A program made the translations under genes and the position numbers. Under the pieces are notes generated by a model, which was not told the DNA's origin, made no database searches, and worked only from the letters and a program-made list of their open reading frames with translations. Positions 54,345-63,564 of a DNA stretch of 64,000 bases are shown here, piece by piece (position 1 is the first letter of the stretch; every line of letters begins with the position of its first letter). The stretch spans positions 310,001 through 374,000 of the forward strand of contig QPMI01000436.1 in NCBI GenBank assembly GCA_004431415.1. The letters are read 5' to 3'. This stretch comes from Cyanophora paradoxa. Lineage: Eukaryota; Glaucocystophyceae; Cyanophorales; Cyanophoraceae.

Positions 54345-54713
54345 ATGGAACTCGAAGAAGATCTAGATGAAGAGCAATGCTGGCCTGGTAGGACTCAACT
54401 CACCCCAAGTCACTGCATAAGCTTTGGCATTTTCAAGGGTGCAAGCTATCTGTGGATCGCATCAGCACGTCCAGAATATAGTGCTTGGTTGCTTAGGCAG
54501 CCTTGGCTACCGGCTTTTGATCGCGCTGCTTTTTTACGCGCACAAAGCGCAATAGAGCCGAAATCGTTCCAGAGGCTTTGTCAACAGCATAAACGCGGTC
54601 CGCGCTCACGCCTTCATATATCAAAACCTGATACGAATGACCCCATTCAACGAAAAGACGCATTAGATTTGCTCGACTCGCTCCGGCGTTATATTCGTCA
54701 AAGCAAGTGTTGA
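54345..54713 (+). CDS. Small FGxxKG (DUF3820-like) protein
   Basis: The first ~60 residues are acidic and then read ISFGIFKGASYLWIASARPE and YSAWLLRQPWL, which fits the short FGKxKG...W...YxxWLL motif found in phage and viral proteins and near some exonucleases. The last ~70 codons overlap the ATPase gene antisense (54,493-54,713), so the true end may be nearer 54,500 or the tail tolerated. It begins 33 nt after the HNH stop. Function unknown. Confidence 0.45.
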   Translation: MELEEDLDEEQCWPGRTQLTPSHCISFGIFKGASYLWIASARPEYSAWLLRQPWLPAFDRAAFLRAQSAIEPKSFQRLCQQHKRGPRSRLHISKPDTNDPIQRKDALDLLDSLRRYIRQSKC

Positions 54714-55197
54714 ACTCTTTGACATTCGAGAGAATTGACGAGAAACAGACGTACTCACAATTCCTTCGAATTGTAGGGCTGATTCCACAAAGACGTTGAG
54801 TGGTTATGAAAAGGCTGATGTTATAATGACGCCCACTAGTAAAAAGCTTTTGCATTAATCGATCACTGTGGACATTTACATAGTCATTGTCTAAAAGGTC
54901 GTCGAGCACGATTGCAATCTTGCGCTCATCTTTCTTGCGTCGTCTTTCTTTTTGACGCTCTAGAAGGCTCTCAACCAAAACTGGATCCCATTCTTCGTGA
55001 ATATTGTTTGAGCGAGTCGTGTCGTTCCACTGCTCTGTAAATGCGGTGGTACTAAAAACGAAGACGTCGTCTAACTGTGGAGCTACTGCATTTAATACAT
55101 GTTTAACGTAGGTGCTCTTGCCCGAGTTTGTTGGACCGACAAACAGGAAGCGCTTAGGCAATTTTATTTCTGTAGGATCAAACAATTTGATGTCCAT
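54493..55197 (-). CDS. A32-like genome-packaging ATPase (FtsK/HerA type)
   Basis: 234 residues. Walker A GPTNSGKST at 21-29; Walker B IAIVLDDLL near 94-102; the following LFTSGRHYNISLFITTQRL fits the conserved segment after Walker B with the sensor Q of this family. It pumps DNA into capsids in Polintons, virophages and large DNA viruses. Its ATG directly abuts the stop of the capsid-candidate ORF, so both are probably co-transcribed. Confidence 0.9.
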   Translation of the reverse strand: MDIKLFDPTEIKLPKRFLFVGPTNSGKSTYVKHVLNAVAPQLDDVFVFSTTAFTEQWNDTTRSNNIHEEWDPVLVESLLERQKERRRKKDERKIAIVLDDLLDNDYVNVHSDRLMQKLFTSGRHYNISLFITTQRLCGISPTIRRNCEYVCFSSILSNVKEFNTCFDEYNAGASRANLMRLFVEWGHSYQVLIYEGVSADRVYAVDKASGTISALLRFVRVKKQRDQKPVAKAA

Positions 55198-56205
55198 TTA
55201 GAAGTTACTTACTTTTAGAGTTGACATTTGATACGAGTTAATTACGAGAACATTGTGTCGAAGAACGTGGAAGTCGACAACTGCTGGCGCTGCGTTTGTG
55301 CAGCCGGTTACAGTTAGCGAGCAGTAGCTGCTGCTGGAATTAAAGAAGTCTGTGTAGCCGAGGACAGCGTTATGCAGTGAGTCTTTGCCAGATTTCGAAA
55401 GCACAATCCCATAGACATTTCCGTCCTCGAAGCCAAGGGCTGAATTACCAGTGGTTGCACCGCGGTATTGAGTTGGAATGTGATAGCACGATGATACAAA
55501 CCCAGAGATTGGCTTATTGCTGATGTCGAGAGTTCGGTTGTTGTGCATGATCTCAAACGAATCGATTTTCAGCGCATTTCCGTTGCCAGCAAATGAATTG
55601 TGATTGCGAGTGCCCAGGTGATTCGCATTACGCACTGTCATCAGGATCGCGTGCACAAGGCCGCTGACGTTGGCAAGGGAGATTTCGACTGCATTCCCCG
55701 CGTCGTCAGTCTTTAACTGCCTCGAGCGCTTTGAAATAATCTCGGTGAAAGGAATTCGAATACCACCGCTCTCGTTTGCAGATTTAAGCATAGACTCAGC
55801 CTCTTCGCTAGGGATATTCACGAACTGGCAAACCAGGGCACAATCCGTTAGAGTTGCAACAGCACTAGCGACAGTTCCAACCACGCCAGCCGAACGGAAG
55901 TCAATTTCGACGGTTGGCATGTCAGCCAGTGCGAGCAGCGGGAAGTACGAATTGTCCCAGAGCTGGGAGGGGATCTTTAGTACGTACTCGCGACTCGCAT
56001 CGAGAATCTCAAGAGCCGCGTCCTTTCCAAAGCCGTAGCTGCTAGCAAAAGCCTGGGCGGATGCAACGCTATTATCGATGAGCGCGTTCACAGTAAGCCA
56101 GTCTCCGGGGATCACCATCTTGAAGGATCCATGGACAAAGCGCACGTTTTCAATAAATGCACCTGCGCCATTCGGCAGCACTGAGGCAGCCGCTCCGCCA
56201 GACAC
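55198..56205 (-). CDS. Probable major capsid protein (double jelly-roll)
   Basis: 335 residues, mostly beta-rich, Ser/Asn/Val-rich. The segment YVLKIPSQLWDNSYFPLLAL followed by MPTVEIDFRS fits the IPxxxF...LPLxALxxxxVxI signature of Polinton/virophage major capsid proteins. Position next to the packaging ATPase supports it. It is shorter than most such capsid proteins (about 500-650), and no ATG exists at the 5' end: the frame opens at GTG 56,205 inside a perfect 28-bp inverted repeat, and the first in-frame Met is residue 30 (56,118). The N-terminus may have been cut by the repeat. A penton protein is the alternative. Confidence 0.6.
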   Translation of the reverse strand: MSGGAAASVLPNGAGAFIENVRFVHGSFKMVIPGDWLTVNALIDNSVASAQAFASSYGFGKDAALEILDASREYVLKIPSQLWDNSYFPLLALADMPTVEIDFRSAGVVGTVASAVATLTDCALVCQFVNIPSEEAESMLKSANESGGIRIPFTEIISKRSRQLKTDDAGNAVEISLANVSGLVHAILMTVRNANHLGTRNHNSFAGNGNALKIDSFEIMHNNRTLDISNKPISGFVSSCYHIPTQYRGATTGNSALGFEDGNVYGIVLSKSGKDSLHNAVLGYTDFFNSSSSYCSLTVTGCTNAAPAVVDFHVLRHNVLVINSYQMSTLKVSNF

Positions 56206-56484
56206 ATAGTAAAATGCGGAGTTTTAACCCTCGGCTTATCTTAATTGATTTTGTTGATATATCTCGTATATTCTATTTCAATCAATCGATAATCTGTGTA
56301 TATCTTATCGAATATTCAATTATTTCGATTATTTTGTATTCTTTTCGATATTTTATCGTAAATTTCTCTTATTTTCCGATTAGTCTTACTGAGTCTATCG
56401 ATAATCTCTATATATTTCCGAATAATATAACTGAATCTCAATTAGATCTTGCCTCTGGTTAAAACTCCGCATTTTACTATGTGT
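56202..56484. repeat. Perfect 28-bp inverted repeat around an AT-rich core
   Basis: Left arm 56,202-56,229 begins ACACATAGTAAAATGCGGAG; right arm 56,457-56,484 is its exact reverse complement. The 227-bp core is strongly AT-rich with many ATATC/GATAT words. No target duplication is visible (CCAG before, GATT after). Confidence 0.9.
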
Positions 56485-56737
56485 GATTGGTCTAAAAGTT
56501 AATTGATTTAATCTATATTATATTCATGTACTTTCTCGATTAAATTTAATTAAATTTAATTCATTTAATCGGAAACATATCGCTTAACTCGATTAATATC
56601 TATATGAGATTCATTTGTTTAATTAAACAAATAGATCTCTTATTGAATCCAATCGTAATTATACATGAAATTGATATGTTTTTATCATGTTTTATTGAGT
56701 CTAAGGGGGGTCCCTTAAGAATTTAATGAATAATTGG

Positions 56738-57044
56738 GTGTCACAGGTGTCACAGGTCCATCCCAAACTTTTGGAAATTCACTCTTTATAGGAGAAACTT
56801 TGGGATAGACCTGTGACACCTGTGACACATACCATATTCAGTAAGGATCTTTTTATAATGAAAAACTCAGTAATAATCTTATCTATGTATTTCTAATTGA
56901 ATAAACAAATTAAATAATCGAGTGTCACAGGTGTCACAGGTCCATCCCAAACTTTTGAAAATTTACTCTTTATAGGAGAAACTTTGGGATAGACCTGTGA
57001 CACCTGTGACACATACCATATTCAGTAAGGACCTCTTATATTGT
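56738..57044. repeat. Two direct copies of a hairpin unit
   Basis: Each unit has arm GTGTCACAGGTGTCACAGGT, about 51 nt, then arm ACCTGTGACACCTGTGACAC. Arms lie at 56,738-56,757/56,809-56,828 and 56,932-56,951/56,993-57,012. Loops and the downstream flank (ATACCATATTCAGTAAGGA) are nearly identical, so the repeat unit is longer than the hairpin. Within each arm TGTCACAGG is itself tandemly repeated. Confidence 0.95.
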
Positions 57045-57448
57045 GAAAATCTCAGTGTTAGTTGGTGTAGTTGATTCAAAAAATGCATTTTATACTCTGA
57101 TTCATTGTTATTTCCTGTGAAATTTGAGTCAACTCAACCCACTTAGTCAACCCTTGCATTGAATTCGTAACAAAATCCATATACTATTACTACTTTTACG
57201 ATTAATATGAGTCAACCTTGAGTCCACTTTAATATAAATATTATATAATAGGGGGAATCTTGGGGAGATGCTTATAAACATATGAATTATTGAGCCTATG
57301 ATACTTACATCGTCAGGCAGGCCTCGTTAAGAGGATTCCGAATCTGTTTTTGGTTTTGTCACATGATGAGTTGGTGAAGAGATACATGCATTTTAGTGTT
57401 TTGTATGTGGTTTAATGATATGATGTCATAATGCATGGGTTTTCGTCA

Positions 57449-57545
57449 ACAGTTAAATGAACAGTTAAGTGGACACCGTTTCACGATAAACGAGTAGACA
57501 CTGCCTACTCCCAACAGGTGTCCACTTAACTGTTCACTTAATTGT
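57449..57545. repeat. 29-bp inverted repeat
   Basis: The left arm ends GAACAGTTAAGTGGACACC (57,477); the right arm starts GGTGTCCACTTAACTGTTC (57,517). There are two mismatches near the outer ends and a 39-nt spacer. Confidence 0.9.
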
Positions 57546-58025
57546 TCGCAATTTGCTTCATTGTCTTTCAATAGCTTTCCCGCATATCTTGTTTTCAATT
57601 GTTGTTGCAGTACACTATTACAATAGTTGTCTCGTTAACTGTTCACTTATCTGTTCGCTGCGGAAAAAAGACGATGACGGACGTGTAATTTTACGAAATG
57701 ATGTCATAATGACGATGCAAATGTATATGATATATATGACACACCATCGAACTCGGGAGATCATGACGATCACGGCGATATATATATGTTATATGTTTAT
57801 GATACATCATTATTACATCATTATGATGCATCATTCCGAAATCTCGAAAAATCGATAATCGGCATCTTCAAACGCTTGTATCTCATCACCAGATTATCAA
57901 ATCGCAACGTTCTGCATATCGCTGTGAAGCGCTTGAAAAGATCTACAAGACAATGTGTATATCATATGCATATATGTATATCAGTCATACATATATTTGG
58001 AAAAAACGAGTTTTCGGCTAGCAAA

Positions 58026-59411
58026 CTAGCTAGTTTTGGTCCTCTCTCTTAGTGTTCTTTGAGGTTTAGGGGCTGTATATGACTCCTTAGTAGTCTGAAA
58101 GTCACTATACCATCTCTGGCTATTCACTTCTGAAAGTTTCTGTGTGCCTGCTATGGTGAGCTTTTTGAGTTCCCTATTAACTTTCCCAGCCTTCTCCTTC
58201 CTAGCCTCTATCAAAGGCTTATCTGGGACTTCATTAGCAGCTTCTATGCCTTCTCTCCTTATAGCAGCATCAGCCCTGGCTTCCTCTTTAGCTTGCTCCA
58301 AGGCATCCACTGTAGGGGTTTCCAGATACTCAACTGCATTCACAGGCAACAGCTCATGGAATGCAAACCTGTTATCTATGATCTCACCAGTGGGACTCCT
58401 TAGCTTAAACTTAAAGCCTTCTCTACTATCAACTGTGTAAACCATTCTAGACCAATTGTTACCCTGTTTAGCAAAGGGGTTCTTCTCAACTTTCACTCTC
58501 ACAAACATGCCAGGCTGCATGGTATCAAGGTAAGCTATTGATTTCTTGAATCTTTCATCTTCTAATCCCACTATATACCTATAATGATCCTCTGTAGTTT
58601 CGCCTGGCTTCATCTTAGTAGCTGAGTGGACTGTATTATTGTAATTATACTCAATATCACCTAACACATCAAAGAATCTAGCTGTGTTATTAGCTATGCA
58701 GTAGTTTGTAATCAGTCTCTTAATCTGCTTGTTAAAGGCTTCAATTCGACCTTGGCTTCTGTGGTCAGCAGTTCCACTCACTTGGTGTTCTATGTATTTA
58801 CTAGATAAATACTCCTGGAATATTCGATTTTGGAATTCACTCCCAGCATCTGATTGAACTTTTACTATGGGTCTTGCCACTCTCATTTCAAGCTGCTTAA
58901 ATGCAGCTAATGTAGTGAGAGCTGATTTATCTCTTATAGGTATAATATACCCAGTTCTCAGTGTGGATTCCATTGCAGTCATAAAGGTATCATAGCCATT
59001 GTTTTGTTTCTTATAAGCTGGGAAAAAGAGCAAATCAATCACATAGGTATCAAGGGGTTGCCTAATTGGGACCATGGGATCTCTCTTTCTAGATATAGCA
59101 GGTGCATTGATTTGAACTACTTCCTGTTTCTTATAGAACTCTTGCAACTGCTTATAAGATTCATCTGGTAACTCAGCCCTCATAGCTTGAAGCCCTTTGT
59201 AACCAGTCCTCACATCATAGAATCTCTTGGCAATCTTGCTAGTTTCTTTCACTGCAATAGCAACTGGGATCTCTACTGGGACAAGCTCTTTCATCTCTGA
59301 TTTTTTAACAATTCGAGATTCCCCCTTTTCCTCCTTTGGAACTGTGATGGGCAATAGGTTACCTTGCAGTTGCTCAGTGGTTCTTCTAACTATTCTTCCA
59401 GTTGCTGGCAT
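58026..59411 (-). CDS. rve-family integrase
   Basis: 461 residues. N-terminal ~115 residues are charged and lack a clear HHCC finger. Core: TYVIDLLFFPAY (D126), VQSDAGSEF (D188), SQGRIEAFNKQIKRL (E224), with 35 residues between the last two as in retroviral integrases. A small beta domain follows (FVRVKVEKNPFAKQG...FKFKLRSPTGEIIDNRF), then a Lys/Glu-rich tail. It starts 3 nt after the PolB stop and probably shares its transcript. Confidence 0.9.
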   Translation of the reverse strand: MPATGRIVRRTTEQLQGNLLPITVPKEEKGESRIVKKSEMKELVPVEIPVAIAVKETSKIAKRFYDVRTGYKGLQAMRAELPDESYKQLQEFYKKQEVVQINAPAISRKRDPMVPIRQPLDTYVIDLLFFPAYKKQNNGYDTFMTAMESTLRTGYIIPIRDKSALTTLAAFKQLEMRVARPIVKVQSDAGSEFQNRIFQEYLSSKYIEHQVSGTADHRSQGRIEAFNKQIKRLITNYCIANNTARFFDVLGDIEYNYNNTVHSATKMKPGETTEDHYRYIVGLEDERFKKSIAYLDTMQPGMFVRVKVEKNPFAKQGNNWSRMVYTVDSREGFKFKLRSPTGEIIDNRFAFHELLPVNAVEYLETPTVDALEQAKEEARADAAIRREGIEAANEVPDKPLIEARKEKAGKVNRELKKLTIAGTQKLSEVNSQRWYSDFQTTKESYTAPKPQRTLRERTKTS

Positions 59412-59414
59412 CTC

Positions 59415-62400
59415 TTAATTAAAAGGAACAGAATTAATACCATCTGGTAAGATGTATCTCTTTGCATCAAAGCAGTTCAGGGCAACCCTTCTACTCACAG
59501 TATCTATTATTGTGTGATCTGCCCTTCTCTTCTGCTTTGCAGTCACAGTCTTGCTGATACCTGCAAATAAACACTGCTTAAAATCATTAAATTGGAGTTC
59601 CTCAGTGGAAGACCCAGAGAGCTTACTTCTCTCAATCTCAGCAGTTCTGAAACTGTAAACTTTGGCTCTTAGACCCACATACTCCAATATAGCAGAACCT
59701 GGCATCTCATTTTTGTATTTACCTGGGGTCATTCTGTTAGATCCCCCTAGGTCCAAGGCATAAGATATATTCTCTATATCTTTTTGTAAGGTCTTAGATT
59801 CAATATATAGACAGAAGGAGTCAGTATCATGGAATAGTAACTTTGCTTTTGTCCATTGGGACCTTACAGTATCATAGAAGAACTTGTAGTTATGCAGTTT
59901 GGCTGCATCCAGAACATAAGCCCCAATAGCAACAGGTTTATCTAGCTTCACATGCTTTGTGTAAAACTCAAAGGCAACTGCTTTTTCGTTTATGGGACTT
60001 GTTGATTTCACCAATGGGGAAGCTGCATATTTCATAAACAGTTTCTCACTGTTTGCAATCTTAACCACAGATCTACCTCTGCAAGATTCAATGCATTTCC
60101 CATAGATTGAGTTATTCATGAGTTTATAGAAATCAGCCTCGAATTTATTCACTGCTTTCCTTCTCATCTCAGTATTCAGCTCAATGTAGGGTTTCATTAC
60201 AGGAGCCACAGTAAATGATAGGACCCTGTGAACCTTCTTTAGTTTCACCCCTTTGTCCAACAGATACTGTAGAAGAGGCTCAGAAATCACATAGTTGGTC
60301 ACAGAACCAAAGGTTGCAGTTAGCTTAGGGGTCTTATCAAGCTCTTCTCCTGAGAGATCTAATAGGCTCTTTTGATATTGTGATAATTCTGCATATTCTA
60401 CTATTTTCTTGTTAATAATTAGGGGGAAATCACTGTGGTCTAGATATAGCCTAATTGGGTAATCCAGATCAACTTCCAGGAAACTGGATCTGTTATCTTG
60501 TGGGTTGAATTCGGTCTCCCATCTAAAATCACCAACTGGGATTGGCTGACTCAAACAGTAGCCATACAAGTTGTTAGCATCAAACAGCATTATATGGGAG
60601 TTCTCACCATCAGCCTCAGCATACCTACAAGGCATTGTTGCAAAGCCACCCCTGATTCCCCTCTCAACAAATTCGTATTGCTCTACATCACTTATAAGCT
60701 CTATTTTTGCCTTGGTGGTCCTAAGCATAGCATCCCAAGATAACCCAGGTGCAGATACATAATGAACTGGGTCCAATCCATATACTGAGTGTGAAAGCCT
60801 TCTGAAAGCCTGGAATTTGCTCATTAACTCATCTACATCAGCAGCCCCAAAGTCCATAAAATTACTTGCATCAATGAACTTGTAAAGACCCCATTGCAAT
60901 GAAAGGTATTGATCAAAGTTTTTCGAAAGGATTTCGATTCGCTTTTTATCACCCATGCCTGCTATTTTTCTGAAAATGAATGTCCCACAGTCATCCATTT
61001 GGTCAACAACCACTGCTACTTTTGTTTGCTTTGAGATTCTCCTATGGAGATTGCAGTTTCTGCATGCAGGTGCAATGTAATTACCTGTGTGGTGATCATG
61101 ATCCCTGCATTTGAAGTTTTCCTTGGTGAACCTCTCACTGCAAAGGTAACAGTGTTTGGTAGCTCTGTAAATAGCCTTTTGCTCATCTGTGAGTTCATTC
61201 ATGGGAATATTGGTAAACAGGAAATCGATTAGTTCTCTTGCTTTGGACTCCAAGCATTCAAACAGACCTCCCATTGGATCCTGCCCCTCAAATCGAAAAT
61301 CTTGAACATCTGCCCCAGTGACTATTCTTATGTTGACTGCTGAGACTTCTCTCTTGGATTTTGATGCATCAATGGGGATGCTTCTATGTTCAATCTTGCA
61401 GTATACCACAACAGGAAGCCACACAGTTTTCCTGAGGTTTTTCAGTCCAAACTCTATGGTGGTCTCAGGCTTAGGAGTGATTCCCTTTGAGAGTCTCCAA
61501 TCAATGCATCTGTTTGAGTCCACATGAGCAGTGAGTTTAGCCTCAGACCTGAATCGAGATAAGCATGTGTCACAGTAGTGTAACTTTTGATCCTTGGTTT
61601 TATCAAGGGCAACTCTGAGAAGTCTTGAAAGGGACATGATTGTAATATAGTGACCATTCCCTTCATCATCATGAATGAGCATGAGATTAATCTTTTGCTT
61701 TCTGCCTGGGTTGCTGGATTGATGTAGGGGATATATAACATCTCGATCCATTCCAAATATGTTTATGCTGATGCCTGCATTTTGAGATTCGAATTTATCA
61801 ATGATTTCAGCATCACAGGGAACAGGGAATGGGATGTTATCGAAATTGAGAGCCAGAGGATTGTATGTAGTTGGTGAGTATTTCCATTTGCGATATTGTG
61901 TTAGCTCACTTCTCTTGTGGGAATTCACATCTTTCCTATGGATCCATGCCAAAACTGCATTTTCGAAGCAAGAATCATCAATATTTCGAATATTCACTGT
62001 GGCTCTCTTGGCTGCAATTGAATCAGGTGTTTTAACATAGCAACCACCAGTTGGGGCATAACTCATAATAGCAACTCTGAGCATTTCGATTCTCTCCAAT
62101 CGATAGCTATCAACAACATTCATCTGCTCCTGACACATTTGGGCTGCTTTATTCAGCTCAGTTCGAATATTTCTCGATTTGGTTAATACAAAATAATCGC
62201 TGTAAATGTATTTCGATATCCAAACCTGTGGATTGCTGACTTTTACGAACTTGCAGATAAACGATAAGCGAACTTTGATTGCCCTGAATTGATCTAGACT
62301 GTCTCTTAAACGTTTTGGTAGAGAGGTTGCAATTCTATCTAAATATTCAATCACATCAACAACAACTTCCCTTCTGGCTCTGTAAGTGAGCCAGCGATAT

Positions 62401-62660
62401 AATTCATTCATTGCTGTACCATCTTCTGCCTCTGGTTCTATTTGCCTCAGGCGATCCAATTCATCAAGAGTTTCAACTTTGTCATAGAGGTTATTTGCTT
62501 TTCTGGTTAATTTTGCTAAAGTGGGTCTGCCCCTTGAAATAAATCCGATTTCCCGGTCATATTCAGCCTCTGTGATTTCATGGGCTGCATACAGTGTTCC
62601 TAGTAATCCCATGAGTTCCCATTTCTTCTCTCTTATGAGTCTGTTGCTGATTCGGGGCAT
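59415..62660 (-). CDS. Protein-primed family B DNA polymerase lacking exonuclease motifs
   Basis: 1,081 residues from ATG 62,660. The N-terminal ~350 residues are as in other Polinton PolBs (GHYITIMSLSRLL before a CDTC...H finger). The zinc insert is HCYLCSERF...CRNCN (504-536). Polymerase motifs are intact: FDANNLYGYCL (694-700), FYKLMNNSIYGK (847-855), FHDTDSF (945-948). The expected exonuclease motifs are not: Exo I reads VVVYCKIEHRS (no Asp), Exo II is replaced by VVDQMDDCGTFIF, and the ~100-residue block holding Exo III is missing between DFGAADVDEL and YGLDPVHYVSAPGLSW. Element 1 PolB has all three. It would replicate the element genome from a protein primer, probably without proofreading. 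Confidence 0.92.
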   Translation of the reverse strand: MPRISNRLIREKKWELMGLLGTLYAAHEITEAEYDREIGFISRGRPTLAKLTRKANNLYDKVETLDELDRLRQIEPEAEDGTAMNELYRWLTYRARREVVVDVIEYLDRIATSLPKRLRDSLDQFRAIKVRLSFICKFVKVSNPQVWISKYIYSDYFVLTKSRNIRTELNKAAQMCQEQMNVVDSYRLERIEMLRVAIMSYAPTGGCYVKTPDSIAAKRATVNIRNIDDSCFENAVLAWIHRKDVNSHKRSELTQYRKWKYSPTTYNPLALNFDNIPFPVPCDAEIIDKFESQNAGISINIFGMDRDVIYPLHQSSNPGRKQKINLMLIHDDEGNGHYITIMSLSRLLRVALDKTKDQKLHYCDTCLSRFRSEAKLTAHVDSNRCIDWRLSKGITPKPETTIEFGLKNLRKTVWLPVVVYCKIEHRSIPIDASKSKREVSAVNIRIVTGADVQDFRFEGQDPMGGLFECLESKARELIDFLFTNIPMNELTDEQKAIYRATKHCYLCSERFTKENFKCRDHDHHTGNYIAPACRNCNLHRRISKQTKVAVVVDQMDDCGTFIFRKIAGMGDKKRIEILSKNFDQYLSLQWGLYKFIDASNFMDFGAADVDELMSKFQAFRRLSHSVYGLDPVHYVSAPGLSWDAMLRTTKAKIELISDVEQYEFVERGIRGGFATMPCRYAEADGENSHIMLFDANNLYGYCLSQPIPVGDFRWETEFNPQDNRSSFLEVDLDYPIRLYLDHSDFPLIINKKIVEYAELSQYQKSLLDLSGEELDKTPKLTATFGSVTNYVISEPLLQYLLDKGVKLKKVHRVLSFTVAPVMKPYIELNTEMRRKAVNKFEADFYKLMNNSIYGKCIESCRGRSVVKIANSEKLFMKYAASPLVKSTSPINEKAVAFEFYTKHVKLDKPVAIGAYVLDAAKLHNYKFFYDTVRSQWTKAKLLFHDTDSFCLYIESKTLQKDIENISYALDLGGSNRMTPGKYKNEMPGSAILEYVGLRAKVYSFRTAEIERSKLSGSSTEELQFNDFKQCLFAGISKTVTAKQKRRADHTIIDTVSRRVALNCFDAKRYILPDGINSVPFN

Positions 62661-62724
62661 AGTTCCTAACTTGTTCCTACTAAAAGGGGAGGTTTTAAAT
62701 GGGGATATTCCGAACGCGAAAATA

Positions 62725-62755
62725 CTTAAAGGAATTTTTATATTGTATATATATA
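62725..62755 (+). promoter_or_regulatory. Two-part promoter of the RING gene
   Basis: CTTAAAGGAA at 62,725 and TATATATATA at 62,746-62,755, 18 nt before the ATG. The AT palindrome could also serve PolB, which starts 86 nt away on the other strand. Confidence 0.55.
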
Positions 62756-62772
62756 GAAGCCAAATAGCAAGA

Positions 62773-63090
62773 ATGAATCCGGACGGTCAAAGAACGCTTA
62801 GTATTTCAGCCATCATGAGAAGTATTAAAGAAAGAAATGAAACCTGTGAAAACTCAGAATATAAACGAATTCTATGCAGTTTATGTAAATGTGATGAGAC
62901 TAGCTATGATCAGTTTGTATGTGATCAATGCTTCAAGACAGTCTGTATTGGATGCATGAAACAGCAAGAGGAAATAGTCGGGAATACAAAATGCCCATTC
63001 TGTAGAAACACATTACAGTATCCAGAGTTCACCTTATTCAACATTCTGGACTACAATGCATGTGATGTTGAAACAATTACATTTGGCTGA
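62773..63090 (+). CDS. RING-type zinc-finger protein
   Basis: 105 residues from ATG 62,773 (MNPDGQRTLS). Cysteine pattern CSLCKC...CDQCFKTVCIGCMKQ...CPFC fits a compact RING/U-box-like cross-brace finger in which the histidine is replaced by cysteine. Such proteins act as ubiquitin ligases in several DNA viruses; here it may modify host proteins (inference). It starts downstream of the shared promoter motif. Confidence 0.7.
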   Translation: MNPDGQRTLSISAIMRSIKERNETCENSEYKRILCSLCKCDETSYDQFVCDQCFKTVCIGCMKQQEEIVGNTKCPFCRNTLQYPEFTLFNILDYNACDVETITFG

Positions 63091-63104
63091 GCAACAAAAA
63101 ATGA

Positions 63105-63128
63105 TTTAAAGAATTCTCTATATATATT
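63105..63128 (+). promoter_or_regulatory. Two-part promoter of the small basic protein gene
   Basis: TTTAAAGAATTCTCTATATA followed by TATT, ending 18 nt before ATG 63,147. Preceded by CAACAAAAAATGATT, a word repeated before the next gene. Confidence 0.55.
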
Positions 63129-63146
63129 AAGAGAGACAGAGGAAAA

Positions 63147-63401
63147 ATGCCACTCAGTGAAGCCCAGAAGAGAGCTATGAAGAGGTACCAGCAAACTGAA
63201 AAAGGTAAGGCTCAAATCAAAAAGTTTAACGAAAAAATAGCCACACAGCTAAGAGATCTATATCAAACCGATGATACCTATAGAGCCATGAAAATAGCAA
63301 GTTCATGTCAGCGAAAGTATGCAGCCAATGCAGTCTGCTTTGTCAAGTATTTGTATGATGTCCCTTACTCAAACAGAGGGAGAAAATCGAAACATGTCTA
63401 A
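63147..63401 (+). CDS. Small basic protein
   Basis: 84 residues, Lys/Arg-rich (QKRAMKRYQQTEKGKAQIKK) and ending NRGRKSKHV. No domain is recognised. Size and charge recall the AT-hook protein of element 1, and it could be a DNA-binding or virion core protein. Confidence 0.6.
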   Translation: MPLSEAQKRAMKRYQQTEKGKAQIKKFNEKIATQLRDLYQTDDTYRAMKIASSCQRKYAANAVCFVKYLYDVPYSNRGRKSKHV

Positions 63402-63564
63402 ATTATTTTTCCCAGCATATTACTAGGCTGGGGATATGCTGTTTACTCGCTGAAATACTACTTTATCGTTTTTGTATCTGAACCACTCGATATATCATGT
63501 GGATAAATTTCGTAGGGATACTTTCTCGATTTCCAACAAAAAATGATTGGGGGACCCAAAACTA

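Larger units (their letters stand above)
48365..56484. mobile_element. Polinton/virophage-like element 1, decaying
   Basis: Composition falls from roughly 70% to under 50% GC at about 48.37 kb. The set of protein-primed PolB, rve integrase, A32-type packaging ATPase and a jelly-roll capsid candidate is the hallmark of Polintons, Polinton-like viruses and mavirus-type virophages. No protease, penton or helicase gene is present and PolB is frameshifted, so it is probably defective. Long terminal inverted repeats were not found by eye; the borders are approximate. A hairpin of ACGCGTCG...CGACGCGT lies at about 48,436-48,493. Confidence 0.75.
56485..58025. other. AT-rich non-coding tract between the two elements
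   Basis: Lowest GC of the window. No ORF of interest. It holds the two hairpin units at 56,738-57,044, the inverted repeat at 57,449-57,545, a half-repeat near 57,629 (TTAACTGTTCACTTATCTGT) and several ATGATGTCATAATG words (about 57,420, 57,697). It could contain element ends, a replication origin or further miniature elements. Confidence 0.6.

Noticed and set aside
48381-58025. Long terminal inverted repeats shared by the two ends of element 1
   Set aside because: I compared 48,360-48,500 with the AT-rich tract by eye and found no convincing match; a computed self-alignment would decide.
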